DNA of 64,000 bases from Caenorhabditis remanei (Eukaryota > Nematoda > Chromadorea > Rhabditida > Rhabditidae): assembly GCF_010183535.1 (NCBI RefSeq), contig NC_071331.1, positions 13,888,001 to 13,952,000 of the forward strand, given 5' to 3'. Shown piece after piece: positions 1 through 10,457 of the stretch (position 1 is the stretch's first letter; each line of letters begins with the position of its first letter). The position numbers and the translations under genes are program-made. The notes under the pieces are model-generated. The model searched no databases. It had not been told where the DNA came from and was given only the letters and a program-made list of their open reading frames with translations.

Positions 1-1043
1 TACTATACATCCGGATGAAACAGAGAAAATTGAAAGAGTAATGAGAGAATTGAAAACAAATCTACAGTGTTTTCAACCATTTTCCCAGTCTCCTCTCTTG
101 TAAATACTTATGCCATCAGAGTCTCGACCACATGAAAAAAAGGAGAGACTGTTTGCTCAAATGTTGATCTTATACTCTTGTTATATAGTCTTCGGCACAG
201 AAAACGGTGCCGATAAAAACGAGATTTTGTCAAGTGATTTTTGATGTGGTGCCATGTCTTACCGATGTAAACAATGCTCCTCGCTTCATGGTTTGAGGAT
301 CATTTCGCTTTTTCTTTCGATGGTAGATAGGTTGAAGTTCTTTTAAAACGATTCCGTGGGAACTTCTCCAGTGGCGTACAGTATGATAAAAGTAGCAGTG
401 ATATAATGGCTCGATCTTATTTATATGGTAGGAATGTTTCATAAAGTTTTCTAGTTTTCCAACCATTCTCAAATAACCGTAGAGATTCAGAATGTGTAAA
501 AAATGTTCTAAATGCCACATGTAACTGGATCAAGCTGAGCGTTTCAGAAGATGATTTGTTTGTGTCAGTTCATTTGTGAGTGAAGAAAAACTGCTCGCTC
601 AACTTATTCCCTACTTGATGTCTTCCTTTTCCAGAACGATTTTCATGATTTGTCTGGAAGTGTTTTGTTGGTCTTTCTTTTCTGGAACCAATGTTTCCTT
701 TCAGTCTGATTAAAATCTTTGGAAGTAAAATGCAACAAACATTCAGAAACTTCCTTGTCAACAACTTTGTATTTGAAGATTTAAGCCTACAATTATCTGA
801 AGTTTTGACGACAGAAATCCTTTCATCCTCTTCTACTTTCCATGTTTTCCTAAAAACTCATAAATCTTCTTTTCTTTTAAAAATTCTGTGCAGGAGACCA
901 CCCTCTTACTAGTTATTCCTTTACTTTTCGGCTCTCTCTCATCAATTATTTATATTTTTGACTCTTCTTCTTCTACTTCTCCCAAATATTTCTCCTTCCC
1001 ACGACAAGTCAACACAATCACGTGTTTCAAATTTCAGTTCAAA
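1..1043. other. No confident gene; flanking DNA
   Basis: No coding region can be supported here. A minus-strand open frame at 230-520 ends at a good splice donor (GTAAGAC near 240), and an adjacent frame also reads plausibly for about 35 codons before a stop, so a decayed exon is possible. I recognise no family. The stretch just before 1044 is pyrimidine-rich and is probably the promoter and leader of the next gene. Confidence 0.4.
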
Positions 1044-1607
1044 ATGACATCGTTATCGTCGAGCATCCTGATTGTTCTCTTCACAATTCTTTTTGTTTCA
1101 ATCAATGGAATTTCCACTTTAGAAGTCACAGAGTCATCCGGTAAGTATTGAGAAAAAAGTGTTTCCGAGTGGATGAATAGACTAAAAAGGGAAAGGATTT
1201 CGGTTTCGAATTGAAAGTGAAGTTTCAATAGAAAAAGAAAAAAGAAAAGGAGAAGTTCAATCAAAGTTCGAATGAATATGTATAATTGGGCAGACTATAT
1301 ATATACAAACTATACTTTCGATCGGTTTATGTTTTATTATTTTGAAAGCTCCACGAGGTGTTACTGGGTACCCAATAATAGTGAAGAAACATCTAGAACA
1401 TTTTGATCAAAAGGAAATTAAAATTCATACCATATTTCCAAATTTCCAGACATAAAGCAGTCATCAGCCCAAGGAGTTGCTCCAACTCCATTCCAAGTTG
1501 CCACTTCGCCCCATCCATTCTCCCGTCAAATCGCTGCTCCGTCGAGAATTCAACGTAGATCAATCACTCCAGTCCCAATCCGTGCTCACCGTGTCTACCA
1601 TCACTAA
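1044..1607 (+). CDS. Small secreted peptide, two exons
   Basis: Two exons (1044-1140 and 1450-1607) join in frame to give about 84 residues. The first 22 or so residues form a clear signal peptide (hydrophobic run around SILIVLFTILFVSI). The mature part is rich in Pro, Ser and Ala, contains an Arg-Arg pair, and ends RRSITPVPIRAHRVYHH. A TTTCAG acceptor lies seven bases before the ATG, as expected for spliced-leader trans-splicing, and AATAAA follows at 1713. The intron has consensus GTAAGT and TTTCCAG ends. A small secreted or neuropeptide-like product is inferred from the signal peptide and dibasic site. There is no amidation signal and I recognise no named family. Confidence 0.65.
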
Positions 1608-1739
1608 TTCGATCTAAAATTTTGTATTTTCTCTTCATTTCCAGCAGGCTCTTTTTCGTTCCACTTTATGCATTCCTCGGGTTTTTCTACTTCATTCGTC
1701 TCCTCAGATTTCAATAAATGTTATTTTTGCTTTTCAAAA

Positions 1740-2847
1740 TTATTTTATTTTCAACTTTTCAAAATCCACAGAAATATCAAATGAGTCAATTTCATCCCAC
1801 AATAATTGTCTGATCGACTTTCGAGACCTCAGTTGACATAACGGCAATTTGAAGAATTGATCTCTGATTTCTCGAACTGTCTCTTGAATATGATCTATCC
1901 CTCGATCCATACAACTTTCTTCCTGAAAATTTTGATTCACGAAGTTCATATGGCATTCAAAAACTCACTTTTAGAGTCCAAAATGGAATATTTTTCATAG
2001 AATTCAATACAATTACCAATCCAGTTCGATACGATTCATTCATTCCCAATTCCACAAAATCCAAAAATGCATTGATTGATTCCAAAACTTCTTTCACAAG
2101 TTTAACATTTGATTTGTGCAATTTCAGTATGTAGTGAACTCTGTTCTAAAAATAATCAACAGAACTGAAATTCAAGGTTGAAATGGGAGTACTCACCAGC
2201 ATACGATGTTCTATTTTCTCCGTATTTCTTTTGTGGTTTTCATTATTTTCATTAAGTCTTTTCGTGCTTTTCAAAGCTTCTCGCTGAAAATATTTTCCAT
2301 GATTCCACGAGAATGAGATTAATACAACAAACCATTCCGAGAAGTTGGCTGAACACGAAATCTATATCAGTCCAATTTCTGACAATATCAAAAATCTTTT
2401 CGATATTTACTCGATTTTCTTTCTCTTTCCTATTAATTTCCATCAATTTCCTCTTCTCTTCTATCTTTACTTCCAGAAAATCTTCCAACTCTTTTTCCAG
2501 TTTCACCTTCTCTTCTTCGTTTTTCTTCTGGGTTTTCTCATAAATTTCTTCGTTTTCTTTTGTTTCTTTTTCCATTTTAACTTGAAACGCAATCAGATTC
2601 TCGATTTGAATCAGTTCTATCCTGAACACGGAGAAATATGATTTTGGTATTTAAAACAAAACACAAGACTCACTCATCCATCATTAGCTCTCTTGTTTCA
2701 CTGATTTCTTCGATGACTTCCCCGGCTAGATCCATTAAAATCGAATTTTTACAATAAAGACTGAGACATCTGAAAACTGAAAAATCAGTAGACTAAACTG
2801 AAATTATCAACTCACTCGTCTTCTTCAAGTTCCTCAATAGTAACCAT
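1740..2847 (-). CDS. Coiled-coil protein, six exons, function unknown
   Basis: Six exons (2847-2816, 2769-2674, 2621-2333, 2283-2197, 2145-1969, 1922-1740) add up to 864 nt and join in frame to about 287 residues. The acidic N-terminus is followed by a long charged coiled coil (roughly residues 45-150, very rich in Glu and Lys) and a less charged C-terminal part ending FDISVDFEKLKIK. One intron is only 49 nt. No enzymatic motif, signal peptide or membrane segment is visible. The minus-strand gene at 3100-5172 has the same plan and a related C-terminal motif (YDISVDNF), so the two look like a tandem duplication. Function is unknown. Confidence 0.7.
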
Positions 2848-3099
2848 TTTCTTTGTCTTCGTTCAGTTATCGGAACATAATATGAAACTGTTCTAGTCAA
2901 CCTATAAAATCAATCTCATATGACCAGAGAGAAAAAGAAATGAGTCAACTTTTGTTATCACTCCTCCTGACGAAATAAGATAACATTCATAGGAGAAACC
3001 ATCGCATGATAACTAAAAGAGAACAAGAACGACAGAGAGAGAGAGAAACAGTTTTATTGACTTATTATTTTATCCAATACAGAGACAAGAACAATATTT

Positions 3100-5172
3100 T
3101 CAATAATCAATGGCATTCGAAGAAAGCATTAAACCAGTTTGATTTTGAATGAAGTTGTCGACCGAAATGTCGTAATTATTGATTGTTTCATCCATTTTCA
3201 ATAACAAATTTCGATCGGTGCTTTTGTTTAATTTCTGGAAATATAACCCGAAAATTAATACTTTTTTTCTTCTCACCAAAGTTCTCCTCAAATTCGATAC
3301 CATTTCTTCAATATTTGTAGTTGAAAGTAGTTCCAGATTACACTGAAAAACGAGAAATTTGAGTTATTGGAATTATAGGAACCACTCACTTGAACTTTCT
3401 CGAATTGTTCCTTGCTCGCAGTTTGTTTCCACTTTCCCAAGACTCCTTTAATTTAATTTAATTTATTGTGACTAAAAGGAAACCAAAAAGATACAAAAGA
3501 CTAGAAACAATCCCTCACGAGACAGTTTCGAGTAGAAAATAGGGATGACATGATACATAGGAAACGGGGAATGAGAATAAATATAAAAAGGAGGGTAGGC
3601 AGACAAGTTGGCAAGGGGGGAAGAGATAACCGTAGAAGGCAAATTAAAGGAGAGAATAATGATATGTATTTAACAAAATGACCAGATGAGATAATAAATT
3701 AAAACCGGGTAATGGCAGAGTCAAGAAGATGTTCAAATTGGGAGGGGGAGAGGAAACTACTAACATTGGCAACAATGGCATTCCAGATGGGAAGGATAAA
3801 AGAGAAAAAATTGTCGGAGAGGGGGGAGACATAAATGAGAGTCATGGGTCTTCGTGGAGAACTTGACAGTCTGATAAAGGAATTGAGATTGGGAAAATGA
3901 GATGCGCCAGCTATAAATTTATACAGAAGGAGTAATTGGGATTTGAGTCTACGGTGTCTTATAGAGTAGATAGAGAGAAGTTCTAGACGATGCGAATAAG
4001 ATGAGAAAGCGATATTGCATCGTTGGAGAGTTTTCCTAGAGTAAATTCGAAGAGTGGATTCAAGAAGTCTGGAGAGGGATGAGGAGGGGGCAAGACAGAA
4101 AATGACAGAAGCGTATTCAAGAATAGGAAGAACATATGTTTTGAATAGAAAAGAGTAAAATGCCGGATTATTAGACTTGAAAGATTTGAGGATTTGGGAA
4201 GAGCGAAGACGAGCTAGAGATACTGACTTTTTAATGTGGGCAGAAAACTTGAGGTCAGGTTCAAAGAGAATTCCGAGATCACGAACAGAGTGGGAATCTA
4301 GAATGGGAGAGCCAACGATGTGAAACCGGTGAGAGGGGTTGAGGGAACCCAAGCGGAGTAAACCCGTTTTGTCACTACCATCAGATGATTGTCTTTCACT
4401 ACCATCAGATGATTGTCCAACTCCTCTTTCTTGTTCATCAAACGTTTTATATGCTCCTGAATCAATCGAAATGAGATCAATAAATCAACGATCGAAAGAA
4501 ACTCACCAATATATCAGTTATCTCATCCACAGTGAAGCCTTCGTTGCTGTTTCTCATAAAGTAGACCATTTTAACCAAGTCATAAATCTCTTTGACTGAA
4601 TTCCATTTGTTTCTTGTTTCCAATATGACATTCCCCGACGATTTCCTTTCTTCTCTTCTCTCGATATTTGACCGTAGAGCCATACCTTGATTCAACATTT
4701 CTTGAAGTTGATTGCCCTCCTTCTTGTCTAATTTCTGGCTTTCTTGGCTGCTTTCCTAAAATTGAGTATTCAAAAAGTCGTAATTCCATTCAAAGAAATT
4801 TAATAATTAGTGACTTACTTTGAGAAGTTTCATGTTCTTTTCTCGAAGTAGACGCTCTTCCTTCTCCTTTTCCTCTTCAAGTTTCTTCAATTCTGTTTCG
4901 TGTTTCCACTTAATTTCAGCTCTTTTCTGTTCGTACTGCATAACTTCCATTTGTGATTTCAAATGCTGTCCTCGTAAGTGATTCATTTCTTTTTCATGAG
5001 CCCTTTCCATTTTCAAAAATGCCACAATGTTAAACCAGTTTTCATAATTTGAAAAACTAACCTTCAATTCGTCCTGATACTTTTTATCCTGGTCCTGAAG
5101 TCTCATCATTCCATTCAATTGAAGTTGAGCAAGCTCTTTCTCGAACTCATTCTTCACATCATTCGCATTCAT
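3100..5172 (-). pseudogene. Coiled-coil paralogue broken by a retrotransposon
   Basis: This is a tandem relative of the minus-strand gene at 1740-2847. The start is the ATG at 5172. The first exon is strongly coiled-coil with many Glu and Lys residues and ends at a GTAAGTC donor near 4819. Further exons follow at about 4754-4503 and from about 4464. The reading frame then runs into retrotransposon sequence at about 4375. Beyond the insertion, near 3447, the host frame resumes (VLGKWKQ...EKVQ) and continues through two more exons to the stop at 3100. The end motif NNYDISVDNF matches FDISVDF in the paralogue. The host exons are otherwise open, so the insertion may be young. Unless the element is spliced out, the protein is disrupted. 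Confidence 0.6.
3447..4375 (-). mobile_element. 5'-truncated non-LTR retrotransposon, CR1-like
   Basis: A minus-strand open frame of about 215 residues (4352-3699) resembles the C-terminal end of a non-LTR retrotransposon reverse transcriptase. It has a KTGLLRLG start, then VRDLGILFEPDLKFSAHI, then LPILEYASVIFCL and a run of Leu- and Ser-rich residues. A 3' untranslated part of about 250 nt ends in a short tandem (AAATT)n-type tail near 3447-3465, typical of CR1-type elements. The 5' half, including the endonuclease and the RT catalytic core, is missing, as usual for 5' truncation during insertion. It sits inside an exon of the coiled-coil gene. A possible short target duplication is ACTCCT, seen near 3442 and near 4419, but it is not clean. 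Confidence 0.7.
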
Positions 5173-5422
5173 TTTGAATTTCAAATTAAGAGAAAATTCG
5201 AGAAATATAAAACAAAATAAGTGTTGTTATCTTTCATTTCAAAGGGAAACTGTGTCAAAAAATACTATTAGCAAGACAGGAAAAAAGGGAATAAGGGGGA
5301 AAGGAGAGACGCAGAATACTGATAGAAAGGCATAGCAATGCATCAATTGACCGCTTTTTGAGTTTCATTGCTCAGCAGAAAATCAACAAGTAAAGAGAGG
5401 ATTATATTATAACAGAAGATTA

Positions 5423-7419
5423 TCATAATTTGACCCGATGATCGAAATGCAGAGGACATCCACTATTGATGTCAATCGGGGCGTAATGAGCGATCTCTTC
5501 GAATATCTTCGTGTATCTTTTCTGATTTTTCTCCCAGAGAATTGTGCATTGGCACTTCGATCCTTTCTCCAAATCTTCTCCATCAACGCCTTCTGTGAAT
5601 TCTTTCCATTGAGCTTTCAAGTTCTCCAACAGTTTGTCAATATACACACTATTTTCATTGAGTTGTGTTTGTTTCCACCTCGATAAATTCTTCATACTGA
5701 ACTGAAGAACAGAATTAAGTATACGTTTTCGTGTTTTCAGCAATCTAATTTTCCTCAATTTGCAATCCAAAAATCCTTCAACTTCATTCGTCCCAACTTT
5801 CAGTAGTGCTTCAGCATATTTCTTCGTTTCATTCTTGATCGCGAATTTCCAGAATAATGGATTTTTGAGAGAACAATTCAAAGTAATGCAACCAGTTTTC
5901 GCCGGGTATATATATCCGAAAGTTTCCGCCGTCATTCCCAACAATTCGGCAACTTCTCCTTGGAAGAATAGTTTAAATTTATTCTCTTCTTTCTTTTCCT
6001 CACAACAGATTCCAGTATTCACTCGATTTAAGTAAACTAAACACTGAAGGCAAATAGACTTCGGACTCTGAAATGTTACATTCTATTATAGAAGAAAAGA
6101 GTAGAACAAACCATTTCATGTCTCCACCAATTCTCGAATATTTCAATACAGTTGTCTGTGTAATATTTGTAAAGTTCCATATTATCATCTTCATAATCTG
6201 AAATAACTTGTTGGCATTAACAGAATAAAAAGAAGCATTTACCAAGAAGAAGGCACAATGGACATTGGTTTTCATTGTTCACAGATGCAGTCAGCTCTCT
6301 AATTGAGCCCTGAAATCGTTTCTTTTAAACTGATCTCATCGCTTTCACTCAAACCTCTTCGTTGACTAAACCAAAAAGTCTAACACGATCTTCCGCATTC
6401 CTTTTAAAATACAACGGACATCCCAACATTTCGGTTTCAAGACAACTGAGAGCCATCAAAAAGAATTCATCGTCTAAGTTTTCAACCACTCCAGATAATT
6501 CCAATTTCTCATAGAGTAGAGTGCATTCACATTTAGATTCTTCTGATTCAATTTCGTTGAAGAAGTCTTTCAATTGTTTATCGAGACTCTGAATTCTTTT
6601 TCCAATAAGTTCTTTTTTGATTTCCACCAAAAGATTTCCACAAGAGTTTTCATCAATTGTGTTGCTCGTCTCCCGAAATAACTTCCATATGGAAAGTCCC
6701 GTTAGTTCAAATCTCATGTGACGTAGTTTACACGGAATTGATTTCCTTGAATTATTCATTTGATATCTGAACAATTCGAGAATAATGTTCGAACTTCTTG
6801 CTTTTATTTCTTCTGCAGCATATTTGATATCATCAAGTTTCATACTTTTGTGTTCTTCATGCTGTTCTTCATTGTGTTTATAAAAACAGTCTGAACAGAA
6901 AACGTGGTTGGCCAGTGTCAAAAGATGACTATCAAACCGCATTCTTAATCTTAGAGAATCTCCTTTTTGTTCGCAAAGACGAAGTTTATCGCATGTCAGA
7001 CATATCCAAAGTTTCTTTGCTTCTTCAGTACACTTCGAACATTTGTTTTTTCTTGTATCCTGGAATCTAATATGTAATCTATCACAAGTCTATCCACTTA
7101 CTGTCCCATTCCACCAATTTTTCAAAATATTCCAATAGTCTTTATGATATCCTTCTATTACTTCCAGACTCTGATAGTTTACAGTTTTACTGATGAATGA
7201 TTCTTCTTTCTGACATAATGGACATTTCCCATTTAGACTTCTTTCAACGCATTCCAAACAAATCGAGTGACTACATGTTCCAGTACATGGTTTTCTTTTC
7301 TCTCCATCTGGAAATGAACTAGTTGTATCCAATCTATCATTTACTAACTCACCAAACAGCTTGACATCTGTGGAAGACCGTACACAAGCATGGCAATAGA
7401 GACAGGCTAGGTGAAGCAT
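5423..7419 (-). CDS. RING / B-box-like zinc-finger protein 1
   Basis: About six exons give roughly 595 residues. The first exon carries CLYCHAC and joins across a 45-nt intron to CTGTCSHSICLECVERSL and CPLCQ, a RING-type C3HC4 arrangement (residues about 6-57). A conserved patch NILKNWWNGT follows, then a second Cys cluster (CSKC, CLTC, CSDC, then H residues) resembling a B-box, and a long helical region ending in CECTLLYE and CPLYF. The same layout then recurs without a full RING: CPLC, an EIFENWW patch, CLQC, a helical stretch, CQCTILWE and CPLHF. The protein is probably cytosolic, possibly a TRIM-like ubiquitin ligase; this is inferred from domains only. It is the immediate neighbour of a close relative at 7665-10186. 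Confidence 0.65.
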
Positions 7420-7664
7420 TTATCTCTGCAATTTGGAATGAAGATGATGAAGGAATAGATGAATCGAGAAAATAAGAATGAGCAATGGATTCAACCAACA
7501 ATCGGCATGATAGTATCAGTTCAGTCAGAAGTGTTTATTACAAACTACATACAACAGAAATATAGAAACAGCCAAATGCAGACATTTGTCTCAATGATGG
7601 AACACATGACCGATTTCATGACGAAATAATTTAGAAGGAAAATTATGATAAGAAGTTGATCAAC

Positions 7665-10186
7665 TCAATTGAAGATCTGTAATTGTTCAGAAAAATATTA
7701 AACTAGAAAATTTCATAAACAAATTACCCATGGAAGTATCGATTCCTCATCTAGATCATTCACTTCATTTTGGATATTAAAACACAAACATTCAGTTCCT
7801 TCGTGTTCAGAATCTCTCCATCCCAACTTCAAATTGTTAATCAAACCGGATATATCATCAGATACATGTTTGAGTTTTTCTATGTTTACTCCTTCCATTG
7901 CTCTCTTGAAATAGTATCGAGTTTGAGTTTTCAGTCGACCGTATATTTGCAATAATCTGATTTTTCTCGCTTTGCACACAATCATTTCTTCTATTCCTCT
8001 CTTCAAAATCTTGTGAACTAGTCCCATTGTGGCCACTTTCATTGCAAACTCATAGTATCCAATATCACTCAAAGCGATTGCATTATATTCACATTTATCC
8101 CCATGCACGTCATAACTTGAACACGTTTTTGTATTATACAGTCTGGTTATCACATGATTGCATCCACGATTCCATGTTCCTTTCCATTCATTTGATTTCA
8201 AATCATCGCAGTACTTATGTTCCCAATCCGCTTCAAGTCGTTTCTTACAATCAACACATTGCCATCGAATCGGAAACATCTCCATCTTATTATATTTGAA
8301 ATATAAAGGCATTTTTTGTCTAAATTGAACATGACTTTCTATTCCAGGTTTAGTTTTCAATGCATTCATATTTGTGGTCAACTCGCAGTGAACACAAATT
8401 TCCAGCTGATTGGAGTATGAAGAGCAACTGACACAGAATCCGAGTTCAGATGCCTGGAAACATTCTTTCAGAATCGTATGGACTTTGGTCACTTACCTCA
8501 CAAATCCACCATTTTTCGTACAAATCAACGCAATTCCTCACATAAAAATGAACAAGATTCATAACTTCGCTGTCGATTACACATTCATTTCCACTTCCCA
8601 GACCTTGATCCTAAAAAATATCTGAAAATAAGACCGACCTGACGTTTAGAACTCACAAAGAAAAGTTCTCCACAGAAAGAGCATTTGTAACTCCGATTAC
8701 TTGTAACACAATCCAGACAAGTTGATGTTTTACAATGATAACAAATACATGGTTTCCGCTCGAAATTATCTGAAATGATTTCATGAATAAAACTGAATCA
8801 AACTTTTGTTTAAACGATTGTTACCAAACAAGCAGCAAACTCTTTTCTTCCCGAAATTCCAGCAAAACGCCTTGTATATTGCATATAGTTTGAGATTTGA
8901 AGCCTGTAAATATGAAAAATTTAATAACTTGACTCTTGGAAAAAATGCAAACCTCCAATGCTTTTTTCAGAGTTTCTTGAATTGCTTCAAGTCTGAAGGG
9001 ACACTCGGAAATAATTGAATCTCCCAATTGATTGATTATTTGAATGAAATGTTTCCCAATTTGATTTCCAAAACAAAGTTGATTCATTTCATTCAAGACT
9101 TTGTTACAATCACAATTAGCCTGTTTATCCAAATATTTCGATTGTATTTCCAGATCAGCAATCCACGTGTCACCTTGTTCGATTGGAACCATTTCTAGAT
9201 TTCTTCTTGGAAGAGACTCAAAAAACTTGTTCAATTCGGATGGATAGCGATCATGATAGTCGTCAAATTCAACTTTGGCATTTGGATCTGGATAATAAAA
9301 GGAGGCAAGATGTGCAAGTTTCTCGCAAGTCCGATGCATTCTCATTGTTTGAATCAAACATTTTCCTTTTCTTGAATTCAATTCTGATCGAATAAAACTT
9401 GTTGCAATCCAAGACGAAGATCTTTTCAGTCTCTCCTCGGTATATTCCAGTTCTTGCAGTGTTTTACAGACATGGTCTTTGTGATGATCTATTATACAAT
9501 TAGAGCAGATCATTCGATTCAGAAGTATATAGAATGCAAATCGAAATCTAGGTCTCCAGTATTTTTCGTTAGGAAGTTCCAGTGGAGCACGTGTCGTATG
9601 ATACGCTGTTCGAAAAATTATTATTCCTCAAAACTATCTGCAGACTCACATTTTTTCGATCTTTCCAAGTTCACTTCGTGTATTTTTCTTCTCAATTCTC
9701 GTTGTCCAAAATCTGGCCACTCGGTTCCATCTGTTTGAACATGATCAATTTCCAAATTATTCAGTGATAACTCGCAAGTGATGCATAATTTGAGTTTTCT
9801 TGATGGTTCGTAACAATTGGTGCATGTTTCTTTGGTACTAACCTAAATAAAAACTTGATTTTCTTGATTTGGAAATCTCTCACATTAGCCTTGAACCAAC
9901 TCTTGAATACGGATATTGGATCTTTTCGAAGTTCTTCATATATCGCTCGAGCAGCATAATTCTCAATATTCACAACATCTTTTTTACAAATTAGACATTT
10001 TTCAAACTTCTTCACACAAGTTGAGCACATTGGATGACCACATTGAAGAAATAATGGACGCTTTGTTTCGACACCTGAACTTTTGCATTAAAATATCATC
10101 GACTTTTTCTTTCTTATACCGTAAAAGACATCACGGTTACCAGATGCTTCACATCCTGAACATGCGAGTGCTTTGAGTCGAAACAT
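7665..10186 (-). CDS. RING / B-box-like zinc-finger protein 2
   Basis: About nine exons give roughly 715 residues. The start is the ATG at 10186. Exon 1 holds CSGC and exon 2 completes a RING finger with CGHPMCSTCVKKF, CLIC. A FKSWFKA patch (matching the NWW patch of the neighbour), a Cys cluster (CTNC, CITC), a B-box-like CSNC...DHHKDH segment and a long helical region follow. A second unit has CICYHCK, CLDC, CSFC, then LYEKWW, CVSC, CVHC and a second helical region ending CLCFN. Splice joins keep the frame throughout. The last exon may be the short one ending at 7665; otherwise translation reads to a stop at 7713. Likely role: ubiquitin ligase or adaptor, inferred from the RING only. Confidence 0.65.
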
Positions 10187-10424
10187 TCTATAAAACTTGA
10201 ACGTTCAGCTGTTTGAGATCGAGAGAGAAATCGAAAAAAAACAAAATCAAAAGAAAAATTTAAAACTGCTGATTTGTTGCGACGTCTGCGTATCTAACAT
10301 ATGAAAAGAAAAGATGGGAGAGAAATTCAACGGAAGATTCAACAATTTTGATAAGAAACAATGAAAAATGAGAAAAAAATGTGAATGTGAAGAGGGAAAA
10401 GAATGAATATGATGCATGTAACCT

Positions 10425-10457
10425 TTTACAGAATGAACAGACTTTTGGACGCTGCAT
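10425..10457 (-). pseudogene. Possible orphan first exon of a third RING gene
   Basis: The minus strand reads MQRPKVCSFCK and then a possible GTTACAT splice donor, similar in length and position to the first exons of the two RING genes just downstream (CLYC and CSGC). No following exon with the remaining RING cysteines was found between here and 10186. It may be a remnant of a third tandem copy or chance. Confidence 0.25.

Noticed and set aside
230..520. 96-codon minus-strand frame at the left edge
   Set aside because: A splice donor is present but no acceptor or family resemblance, and another frame through the same DNA reads equally well; kept only as a note.
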